Origin: Flavobacterium sp. 245
GTDB lineage: Bacteria; Bacteroidota; Bacteroidia; Flavobacteriales; Flavobacteriaceae
Length of the DNA: 64,000 nucleotides
Reading direction: 5' to 3'
Assembly: GCF_004362055.1 (NCBI RefSeq)
Contig: NZ_SNXB01000010.1
Coordinates: forward strand, 1 to 64,000
This document shows positions 1 to 7,581 of this stretch, piece after piece. The translations under genes were made by a program, and so were the position numbers. Position 1 is the first letter of the stretch, and every line of letters starts with the position of its first letter. Below the pieces are notes generated by a model, which worked only from the letters and a program-made list of their open reading frames with translations, did no database searches and was not told the origin of the DNA.

Positions 1-19
1 TCGTCGCCTTTCTTTTAAG

Positions 20-51
20 AATCCTTCCCGATTTATCGGGAGGGATTTTTT
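20..51 (+). terminator. Rho-independent terminator
   Basis: A 12-bp stem (20-31 paired with 36-47, one G-T wobble, loop of four bases) is followed by a run of T. It probably ends a plus-strand gene lying left of the window. Confidence 0.8.
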
Positions 52-75
52 GTTTTATGGCTCTTTGTGTTTTTT

Positions 76-186
76 GGCCGCAAAGGACGCAAAGTCTCTT
101 TTCTGTGCGATTAACGATGCCTTTATCAAGTCCGCAAAGGCTTTTCTTGGAGGACTTTGCGCAGATCTTTGCGTTTGCGGTTAGAC
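76..186. repeat. Imperfect inverted repeat of the CGCAAAG type
   Basis: Left arm CCGCAAAGGACGCAAAG (78-94) is mirrored by CTTTGCGTTTGCGG (167-180), with three bases missing from the right arm. Related CGCAAAG blocks also occur inside the element. Repeats of this kind are, from memory, scattered in intergenic DNA of Flavobacterium and relatives. No open frame is visible. It may be a mobile miniature element or a folded RNA; the sequence alone does not decide. Confidence 0.55.
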
Positions 187-240
187 AGCAATAAAAGCAT
201 CAGCTTTCTTATGAAAGAGTACTTGTTGTTTGCCAAAAAA

Positions 241-353
241 CTGCGTTAGGGATGGGAGCGGCATCCTTTTGCGATACCCTGGACATCTTCCCCATCCTAA
301 AACCCCCAATCGCAAAAGATACAGCGGACAGCCCGGCCCGGAGGGAAACGCCC
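241..353 (-). other. GC-richer structured intergenic element
   Basis: This is the most GC-rich non-coding stretch in the window. A closing pair GCGTT (243-247) with AACGC (347-351) encloses a perfect 10-bp inverted repeat CTTTTGCGAT (266-275) and ATCGCAAAAG (309-318). The minus strand begins GGGCG, contains GGGCCGGGCT and ends CATCCCTAACGC. I recall this sequence pattern as a widespread multi-copy intergenic element of Bacteroidota, but no search was possible. It carries no open frame and lies downstream of the minus-strand operon, so it could be a 3' UTR element, a small RNA or a repeat. Confidence 0.5.
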
Positions 354-389
354 AAAAAAGATTAGAGCTATTTTAGCTTGTTAATGATA

Positions 390-1160
390 TTAAAGTGCTT
401 CGTACCAATTTAAAATATAATCAGCTACACTTTCCCAGCCTGGTTCTCCGCAAATGAAGTGACTTTTACCATCAAATATTTTGATATCTACACGACCCGT
501 GTTGCTTTTGTATTTCCGTGCGATTGTTTCAGTCAAAGCTGGTGGGAAGATATGATCACTGCCACCACCAATAAATAAAATTGGTTCATGATTTTTTTTG
601 AAATCGATATTCGAAAAAGAGTTTAATACTAATTCGCGACTGACTTTATAGCTTTCTGGCACAGCAAATTTCTCAAATGCTTTTTGTTTTTCTGCTTGCG
701 GAATTGTATTAAAAAAAGCATAATCATACCATTCTCTGCTTCCCATGAAATATTTGCCTGAAGAAAAGAATCCAAAGGCAGGCAATACTGTTTTTAATGT
801 TTGAAATGGTGGGAAAACATTTTTGGGTGGAGCTCCGTCGATACTTACTCCCGCTGCTGCTTTTCCTAGTTCAACTAATTTCAGTGCTGCCATACCAGCC
901 ATTGAATGACCTATGACTAAAGGTTTTTCAGGTAAAGTATTTATTAACTTTATAATATTGTTTACAACGTCTATAAAACCAGTTTCTACTAAATCTGGAT
1001 GAATTTTTGCTCGTAATTCTGTTGGATTTCCATCGTGCCCAGGATTTGCCGTCGCATAAACTTTATATCCTTTTTGTTCGTAGTACTGTTTCCATTCTGT
1101 CCAAGTGTTGTCGTTTACGAAATTCCCGTGAATGAGTACAATAGTTTTTGATTTTGACAT
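390..1160 (-). CDS. Alpha/beta hydrolase
   Basis: Predicted cytoplasmic alpha/beta-fold hydrolase of 256 residues without a signal peptide. An oxyanion-type HGN motif (11-13) follows the first strand. The nucleophile elbow is GHSMAG with Ser86. Asp202 (GGGSDH) and His234 (GKSHF) complete a plausible catalytic triad. It is the last gene of a six-gene minus-strand operon, starting 7 bases after the isochorismatase-like gene. It is clearly a paralogue of the hydrolase at 9550-10335, with shared blocks such as LPEKP before the nucleophile. The family includes esterases and C-C bond hydrolases, and the substrate cannot be read from the sequence. All triad positions are intact, unlike the neighbouring broken esterase. 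Confidence 0.88.
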   Translation of the reverse strand: MSKSKTIVLIHGNFVNDNTWTEWKQYYEQKGYKVYATANPGHDGNPTELRAKIHPDLVETGFIDVVNNIIKLINTLPEKPLVIGHSMAGMAALKLVELGKAAAGVSIDGAPPKNVFPPFQTLKTVLPAFGFFSSGKYFMGSREWYDYAFFNTIPQAEKQKAFEKFAVPESYKVSRELVLNSFSNIDFKKNHEPILFIGGGSDHIFPPALTETIARKYKSNTGRVDIKIFDGKSHFICGEPGWESVADYILNWYEAL

Positions 1161-1167
1161 GATTATT

Positions 1168-1707
1168 TTATTTGATTAATGTTAGAATTTCTTTGAAAAT
1201 TTCTTTTTTAGAGTCTTTAACAAGTTCATAAAGACACATTTCAATATTTGTCAAACTTGCTCCTTTGCTTTGTAGTTTTTTCAAAGCCAAATCAATACTT
1301 TCTTTTGATCTTGACGAAACACAGTCTGTTACGATTTCAACTTCAAAATCATGTGATAATAATCCTATAGCAGTTTGATAAACACAAATATGCGTTTCAA
1401 TGCCACAGATTAGCCACTGTTTTTTATTAGAATTTATAATTGACTGCTTAAATTCTTCATTTTCAAAAGCATTGAAAGTATATTTTTCTATTGCTTTTTG
1501 ATTTGGTAATAATTTTTCTAGTTCTGGTATAGTTGGACCAAGTCCTTTCGGATTTTGTTCTGCCCAAATTATCGGAATCGAGAGTATTTTGCAACCAAGG
1601 ATAAGTTTTTCAAGGTTCGATACTAATTTTTCACTTTCGTTGACAATACGGGCAAGTTTACCTTGAACGTCTATTAGAATTAATCCTGTGTTTTCGTTTG
1701 CCAGCAT
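1168..1707 (-). CDS. Isochorismatase-family cysteine hydrolase
   Basis: A 179-residue protein with the isochorismatase/nicotinamidase fold. Asp13 (LIDVQ), Lys75 (IEKYTFNAF) and Cys108 (GIETHICV) match the Asp-Lys-Cys catalytic triad, and the cis-peptide region GIETHIC is typical of the YcaC-like branch. These enzymes hydrolyse amides or vinyl ethers of small molecules; the natural substrate of this branch is usually unknown. There is no signal peptide, so it should be cytoplasmic. It sits in an operon with a second isochorismatase-like gene and alpha/beta hydrolases, which suggests stepwise degradation or detoxification of an amide or ester (inference). The next gene starts 7 bases downstream. 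Confidence 0.88.
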   Translation of the reverse strand: MLANENTGLILIDVQGKLARIVNESEKLVSNLEKLILGCKILSIPIIWAEQNPKGLGPTIPELEKLLPNQKAIEKYTFNAFENEEFKQSIINSNKKQWLICGIETHICVYQTAIGLLSHDFEVEIVTDCVSSRSKESIDLALKKLQSKGASLTNIEMCLYELVKDSKKEIFKEILTLIK

Positions 1708-1790
1708 GAGTCTTGATTATTTGTTAAATTAAAGCATCAAATTTTCTTCGTTACGGATTTTACTTAAACACTATTTTTATCTCTGCAACT

Positions 1791-2321
1791 TTAATTCCAT
1801 ATCCCTTTGGTTGCTTTTGCTTCAATATCTTTGGCAAAAAGTGGTGTTTCTTCATTATTATGTTTTATTAAATTCTGGTGTATTTCATCTGTAACTAATT
1901 TATAATCAGTTATTTTTAAAGACTCTAGTAAAGTTATAAAATCTGGAGTTGAGTTTACAACAACATGATTGAAAAGTTCACAGCTCGATGCATCAGTTTT
2001 TTTAATTCTTAATTCCCAAATAATGTGAAGTTTTGTTTTTCCTAATGGCGAAATGGAATCCGAAATGGATTGTACGCGACAATGATCTCTAAAGCTTATA
2101 TTTTCTATATAATGCTGAATGAGGAGATTTCCTGCTATTTGTTCTACATTTATAGACATTCTCTTTCCTTCATTAGTTATTGAGTTTCCCGCCGCCAAAT
2201 GATCTACTGAGCAGGCCTTATATTCAGAATCGTTTAAAGTAAAGAGCCATTCTGTGATATCAATGCTTTGTAATGGAGTATTTATAATTGCTTTGCATGT
2301 ACTTTCGGCTAATAATTTCAT
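1791..2321 (-). CDS. Conserved protein of unknown function
   Basis: A 176-residue protein that I do not recognise with confidence. No signal peptide or membrane segment is visible. The central part alternates predicted strands (SINVEQIAGNLLIQHYIE, then KLHIIWELRIKK), which could be a START/SRPBCC-like or similar antiparallel ligand-binding fold, but this is a guess. The C-terminal part (about 125-176) looks helical. Its ATG overlaps the stop codon of the upstream gene as ATGA, so the two are probably translationally coupled, which supports a shared function with the cysteine hydrolase at 2318-2932. Confidence 0.75.
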   Translation of the reverse strand: MKLLAESTCKAIINTPLQSIDITEWLFTLNDSEYKACSVDHLAAGNSITNEGKRMSINVEQIAGNLLIQHYIENISFRDHCRVQSISDSISPLGKTKLHIIWELRIKKTDASSCELFNHVVVNSTPDFITLLESLKITDYKLVTDEIHQNLIKHNNEETPLFAKDIEAKATKGIWN

Positions 2322-2932
2322 TTCAAATTGGTAATAAATTCGTCAGTAGTCAACAGACTGTGCCCATAGTTAGGAAAATTGGTTTCGACAGTTGCTTTAA
2401 TTTCATCCCAATTAAAAGCGCCGATTCCGTCTTTTATTAAAGTTACATGATAACCTAACTCGACACCATATCTTGCAGTAGAATCAATACATGTATTGGC
2501 TCTCATTCCAGCTAAAACAATGTGTGTTATGCTGTGTTGTTTTAAAAGAAAATCGAGATCAGTGTTTGCGAATCCACTGGCTGTCCAGTGATTTTGTGCA
2601 ATCAGGTCTTCTGGTTGTGGTTGTAAATCAGGATGAAATTCGCCACCCCAGCTTCCTTTTTCAAATAATGTTAGTTTTAAGCTTCCCATATGCGAGGGAG
2701 ATAAGAAATTCCAATTTAAATAATCTCCTTTCTGAGTTTTTCGGTGTGGAGCATAAATAATCTGAATTTTATTTTTCCTGCATTCATCAACCAGCTTTAT
2801 TAAATTTGAGATAACATTATTTTCTATAACGGTCTGTTTTACTGCATCCCATAATTTGCCCCCTTCAGAAAGAAAATCATTGTAAGGATCTATTAAAATT
2901 AAAGCCGTTTTGCCAAATTGATTTGTTTTCAT
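2318..2932 (-). CDS. Isochorismatase-family cysteine hydrolase (second copy)
   Basis: A 204-residue member of the isochorismatase superfamily. Asp15 (ILIDPYNDF) and Cys148 (GMRANTCID) fit the catalytic Asp and nucleophilic Cys. Where many members have the triad lysine, this protein has NHWTASGFANTDL, placing His115 at the expected position. That motif belongs to a distinct subgroup rather than to damage. It is larger than the copy at 1168-1707 and only distantly similar, so the two probably act on different substrates. It lies between the broken secreted esterase (22 bases upstream) and the unknown protein it overlaps by four bases. Cytoplasmic by absence of a signal peptide. Confidence 0.87.
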   Translation of the reverse strand: MKTNQFGKTALILIDPYNDFLSEGGKLWDAVKQTVIENNVISNLIKLVDECRKNKIQIIYAPHRKTQKGDYLNWNFLSPSHMGSLKLTLFEKGSWGGEFHPDLQPQPEDLIAQNHWTASGFANTDLDFLLKQHSITHIVLAGMRANTCIDSTARYGVELGYHVTLIKDGIGAFNWDEIKATVETNFPNYGHSLLTTDEFITNLK

Positions 2933-2954
2933 CAGAATTAGATTTAAAGATTAA

Positions 2955-3992
2955 TTATTTTAAATACTTTTTTAATTCAGCAGCGGCCTGAAGAAATAAA
3001 GCTTTGGTTTGAGGAATTTCAGCAAGACCATTTAATAATCCAAAATCATGAATTACATCATTATAGCGAACCGTTGTAACTACAACTCCGGCATCACTTA
3101 ATTTGCGTCCGTAAGCTTCTCCTTCGTCTCTTAAAATATCATTTTCTGCGACTTGAATCAACGTTGGCGGAAGTCCTTTTAATTGTGCTAAAGTTGCTTG
3201 CAATGGAGATGCGTAAATCTCTTTTCTTTTAGAAGGATCAACATATTGATCCCACATCCATTGCATTAAAGTGTCTGTTAAAAAGCGTTGTTTTCCGTAT
3301 TTTTTATAAGATTCGGTTTCAAAATTTGCATCTGTTACAGGCCAGAATAAGATCTGTACTTTATACAAGGGTGTCCCTTTTTCTTTTGCCATTAGAGCAC
3401 TTGCAGTGGCTAGATTTCCGCCAGCACTGTTGCCAACGATTCCAAGCTTGCTTCCATCAACATTTATCTCGTTTCCGTGCTCAGCAATCCATTTTGCCGC
3501 TGCATAAACCTCGTTTACAGGTTGTGGATATTTAGTTTCGGGAGCTAAAGATTAATTAATAAAAACACCGACATAACCTGTTAGAACGCTCAAATCACGA
3601 ACCATTCGTTTATGAGTTGGATAATCTCCTAAAACCCAGCCTCCACCATGAATAAACATAAAAACAGACAGTTTTCCTTTTGCTCCAGTTGGACGTACAA
3701 TGTTTAGTTTGATTTTATACCCATCAGAAGTAATTTCTTTTTCTGATTCTTCAATTCCTGATAAATCGACTTTAAAAGCATTTTGTGCGCCAACAAGTAC
3801 GTTTCGAGCGTCTGGAACTGGAAGCGATTCTAAAGGCGCTCCTCCAGAATTTAGAGGTTTCAAAAATTCTTTGACTGCTGGTGTCAAATGCGGGTCTGAG
3901 GCGTAATCTATTTGGGCGTAGCTATTTGTTGTCATAGTTATTAAAATTAGAAATGAGATTAATACTTTGTTTGTTATATTTAGATTTTTCAT
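2955..3992 (-). pseudogene. Secreted HSL-family esterase broken by an in-frame stop
   Basis: Read through, this is a 345-codon esterase/lipase of the hormone-sensitive-lipase family. It has an N-terminal signal peptide (MKNLNITNKVLIS to SYAQ), the oxyanion motif HGGGW, the nucleophile motif GNSAGG, and acid and His regions near NDVIHDFG. Codon 147 at 3554-3552 is TAA where the family has Tyr (VFIN-stop-SLAPE; usual form NYxLAPE). The frame is unchanged on both sides and the 53 codons after the stop still encode good family sequence, so a single substitution explains the break. The downstream open part can restart only at an ATG (3392) beyond the catalytic Ser, so neither half can be active. 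It lies in an operon with 21-22 base spacing to both neighbours. Confidence 0.85.
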
Positions 3993-4013
3993 GATTGTTA
4001 ATTTTGAGAGATT

Positions 4014-4757
4014 TTATTTGACAGAATATGGTAATGTAAGATTATCGCTTGCAACAGTATAAACTTTGTAAACACCAAGCATTGGTTTTGTTCCTTCGCC
4101 TTCATGCGAACCTCCGGCTCCAGTGCTGACTTCCATATAGCAGCTTACTGCATCAAATTTGAAATTCGTTTTGTTGCTAATTCTAAAATCGGGGACAATG
4201 ACTTTTATAGCGTTTCCTTTTGCAATGATATTAAAGCCTGGGCTGTCCATATACATTGCCATTCCTGGATTTGTTGGAGGCAAAATCACATTTGGATCTC
4301 CTTTTGTAAATTCTTTCACAGAAAGACCTCCGCCAACGCGTTTGTCTTCAACCAATAAAACCCAATGTGCATGCCAGATTAAACCATCATTTAAATAATT
4401 TCCGTCGAGATTTTCATCCCAAAGCGGTGTGTCTTCAAAATCGGGGTGTGACGTTAGGGCAAGTGCCACAATTCCTTCGGCTTGACCGAAACCTATATCA
4501 GATGATTTTAAAGTAGTTGGAAAAACATAGGCTAAAACTGGAGCGCCATTTAATTGTCCAACGGGTTTAGGCATCGTTTTTCCAGCAGTTCCTTCCACTT
4601 TGATGTCCCAAACTGTAAGACCTAAATCTGCTTTATGCTTAATTGTTGCCGACTTTATTTTAAAATCACTGTTGTTATAAGTACTGCATTTGTCGCAAGC
4701 TTTTGCAGTACCATAATTTAGAAATAGAATTAATAATAGTATTATTGGCTTTTTCAT
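4014..4757 (-). CDS. Secreted protein of unknown function
   Basis: A 247-residue protein with a clear Sec signal peptide (MKKPIILLLILFLNYGTAKA), followed directly by CDKC. The mature N-terminus thus has a CxxC pair with a third Cys near 190 (VSCYME). The rest is rich in beta-type sequence with Gly/Pro turns, an acidic segment DENLDGNYLND, and the motif LIWHAHW near the middle, whose two histidines could bind a metal. I do not recognise the family. It is the first gene of the six-gene minus-strand operon, so it may be the envelope component of that pathway. The stretch upstream (4758-4942) shows no convincing promoter consensus. Confidence 0.75.
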   Translation of the reverse strand: MKKPIILLLILFLNYGTAKACDKCSTYNNSDFKIKSATIKHKADLGLTVWDIKVEGTAGKTMPKPVGQLNGAPVLAYVFPTTLKSSDIGFGQAEGIVALALTSHPDFEDTPLWDENLDGNYLNDGLIWHAHWVLLVEDKRVGGGLSVKEFTKGDPNVILPPTNPGMAMYMDSPGFNIIAKGNAIKVIVPDFRISNKTNFKFDAVSCYMEVSTGAGGSHEGEGTKPMLGVYKVYTVASDNLTLPYSVK

Positions 4758-4942
4758 GATAAGTGGTTTTAAGGATTAATTATTCTTAAGAAACCAATTT
4801 ATATGCCATGCCAGAAAAAGCCTGTTTACAGTCCTTCTAGCAACTTATTATTGTTTAAAAAGTACTATATTTCGCTAAACAAATTTCGATTCGTGAGATT
4901 TCGCTATCATTAAATAAAATAAACTAAAACGCTGTTTTATAA

Positions 4943-7378
4943 TTACTTCACCTTTTGGTTTATGGGGAAATCTTTTGAAAATTCGATTTTAAGAATTGTC
5001 CCGTTTTGATTCTCTAAAGAAAATGCAGCATCTAAATCATCACTTAAACCTTTTATCAAACTCAATCCAAATGAGTTGATTTTCTTGGCATTCATATTTG
5101 TGTCAAAACCAATTCCGTTATCAGAAATAGTAAGCAGATATCTGTTTTCAGAAGTACCTTCAAGCGTAATATGAATCATTCCTGTTCGGTCAGTTGGGAA
5201 AGCATATTTAATTGAATTTGTAATTGATTCGTTTAAAATAAGTCCAAGTGGTACTGCCTGAGCAACATCTAATTCCAATGGATCAATTTTTAAATCAAAT
5301 CGGATTCGCTGTCCTAGGGAGAAAGATTCTTTTAAATATTCAACCAATTCTTTAATATAATTAGGCATGTTTATCGTCGAAATATTCTCCGAATTATATA
5401 ATTTCTGATGAATTAAAGACATGGAATGAATGCGATGTTGACTATTTTTAATAGCAGATAGCGCCATATCATTTTCAAGATAAGCGGATTGTGAATTAAG
5501 CAAGCTAATCACTGTTTGAAGATTGTTTTTTACACGATGATGAATTTCTTTTAAAAGCCATTCTTTTTCATCAAGCAAATGCCTTAAATTGATATTTTTC
5601 TGATTGATTTCTTTTTCTTTAATTTCTAATGCAGTATTCGTTTGCTGTTTAAGACGATAGCGGCTGTATAAAAGGCCAATAGTCAGTAAAAGAAGAACTA
5701 AACTCCAAATGGATACAGTGTTTAATAATTTTGATTTTTTTAAGGCTGTTTCCTTCAGATTAGATTCTTTGCTAAGCAGTTTTATTTTTTGTTCTTTATT
5801 TACTGTTTCATATTCAATTTTGAGTTCTTCGATTTGTCTGTTTTTTGCGTAATCTAAAACCGAATCACTTAATATTTTATACATTTTATGATGCGCCAAA
5901 GCTGATTTAAAGTCACCTTTTAGTGAATCGATTTTGTATAATGATACTTGAAGGGATTCTGAATTATACGGTTTGTTATATTTTTTTGAGAGCTCAAAAA
6001 TTTTGTCTGTATAAAATTGTGTTTTTTTCAAATCACCGCGATTAGCATAGAACAAAGCAATAGTCGAGTAGCTGTTAGATACATCTCTTACGGTTTGTGG
6101 TGAGTCTAAAAGCGCACAATAAGCAGCAGTTTCCTTAAAATATTTTTCTGCCAAAGTATAGTTATAAAGTCTCCAGTAGCAATTTGCGTAGGAATATGCA
6201 ACAAGCATTTTGTCAAAATTGTTTGTAGGAGGATAATTTTTAGTTACCGAATTCATGTAATCAATTGCTTCCTTATTTTTACCTCTCATTGATATCGAAG
6301 CAGTCGCCGTTATAAAGCTTTTATACCAGCTGCCACTATTAAAAATATGCTGTCCGTATTGCATGCTTTTTTCAGCTGCATTTTTTGCATCATCATAGTG
6401 ACCAAGCATCAAATACATAATTCCAAGGCGCATATAAAAAATATCAGCAAAAGTGTAATCGTTTGTATTCTCCATTGTTTTTACACTTTTTAAAGCATAA
6501 TACAAGGCATTTTTTAAATTAAACTGAACACTTTCAATATATGCAATTGTCGTTTCTCCAAATTGCTGTTGCCTAAAACCAATTTTGCGCATGGCAGCAA
6601 TATTTTGATACAAGATTTTTTTAGCCACATTAAGTTTTCCGCTCCAAAAATAAATGGTGCATAATTTCATTTTTGCTTCAATTATTTTTTCTTCAAAACC
6701 TAATTCCTCGTATAACGATTGTGCTTCCTTTAGGATTTTTTCTTTTTCGGGATCTAATTCAAAAAGATACGTTGCCTGGTTGTTGAGTGCGTCAGCGAGT
6801 ATGGCTTTGTTTTTTTGTTTTCGGCATTCATTTACAACCTGCTGAAAGCATTTTTTGCTTTCAGGAAAATTACCAATTTGAAAATAATATTTACCAAGTA
6901 ACATTAAACTCTGATGTTGCCATTTTTGAATCTTCAACTGATTACTGATTTTTACAGCCTCAGCTATATATTGATTTGCATTTGCAATATCATCAGGTTT
7001 TGTAAACGGCTTAAATAAATAGTAATTTCCCAGCTGCAGTGCTAATTTGATTTTGTCTGTGTTTTTAGATTTGGCTAAAAGCTGTTTTGCACCGGTAATA
7101 TCTTCTCTTTCAATTCAATCATTTCCAATTAAATACGAGCCATCATTAAACCCTTCATCATAGGCTAATGAAATAGGCAATTTATAAGCTTTGCATGCCA
7201 ATACTACAGAACTGTCAGCATCAATTGCACCTTGATTTGAATTGTATAAATAGGCCGAACAACTTTGTATAAGCAGACGCTTTTTTTTAAGGTCATAATT
7301 GGCCGTAGGTGATGTTTTTTGTGCGGCAGAATTGAATATAATTAGGAATAACAGACTAAAAAAATAGATTGGCCTCAT
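4943..7378 (-). pseudogene. TPR sensor histidine kinase (HisKA_2 type) with an internal stop
   Basis: Read through, this is an 811-codon sensor kinase. It has a signal peptide or N-terminal anchor (MRPIYFFSLLFLIIFNSAAQ), a long periplasmic array of tetratricopeptide-like helices (about 60-500), a membrane helix near 549-572, a coiled coil, a HisKA_2 dimerisation box EIHHRVKNNLQ with His613/His614, and a HATPase_c domain with N box NESITNSIKYAFP and G1 box SDNGIGFD. Codon 88 (7117-7115) is TGA within GND-stop-IERED. The frame is kept and coding continues immediately after it. The part after the stop could begin only at non-ATG codons such as TTG 6937, without the signal peptide. It is divergent from the response regulator at 7582, with 203 bases between them. 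Confidence 0.83.
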
Positions 7379-7465
7379 ACGGGTTTTTTAATTAAATTCT
7401 GATTACTTTTTGATAAATAACTATTAACTAATTGCTGTATTGTATTGGAATAATATTCTGAAAAT

Positions 7466-7480
7466 TCATATTAAATATGA
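7466..7480. promoter_or_regulatory. Palindrome in the kinase/regulator divergent region
   Basis: TCATATT-A-AATATGA is a perfect 7-1-7 inverted repeat placed between two divergent signalling genes. It could be an autoregulatory operator, but AT-rich palindromes occur by chance in this base composition. Confidence 0.3.
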
Positions 7481-7531
7481 TTTTTATTCATTGAATTTAG
7501 AAAAATCAATGTTTTAATTGTGGTAATTAAC

Positions 7532-7539
7532 TATTTTTG
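7532..7539 (+). promoter_or_regulatory. Possible -7 promoter element of the response regulator
   Basis: TATTTTTG fits the Bacteroidota TAnnTTTG -7 element, 42 bases before the ATG at 7582. No good TTG lies at the usual 17-23 base spacing, so support is partial. Confidence 0.4.
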
Positions 7540-7581
7540 TATTAATAATTTAAGTGCAATTTAAGACAAAATTTTCTTTTT

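Noticed and set aside
4758..4942. Possible sigma-54 promoter for the hydrolase operon (TGGCATG and GG-N-GC-like spacing on the minus strand)
   Set aside because: The -24-like half has no matching -12 element, and the other candidate is off by one base from GG-N10-GC. A neighbouring sigma-54 activator is not enough to support it.
3552..7117. Stop codons as recoding or selenocysteine sites
   Set aside because: One is TAA and the other TGA, in unrelated families, with no adjacent recoding hairpin and no Sec expected at those positions. Nonsense mutation or error is simpler.
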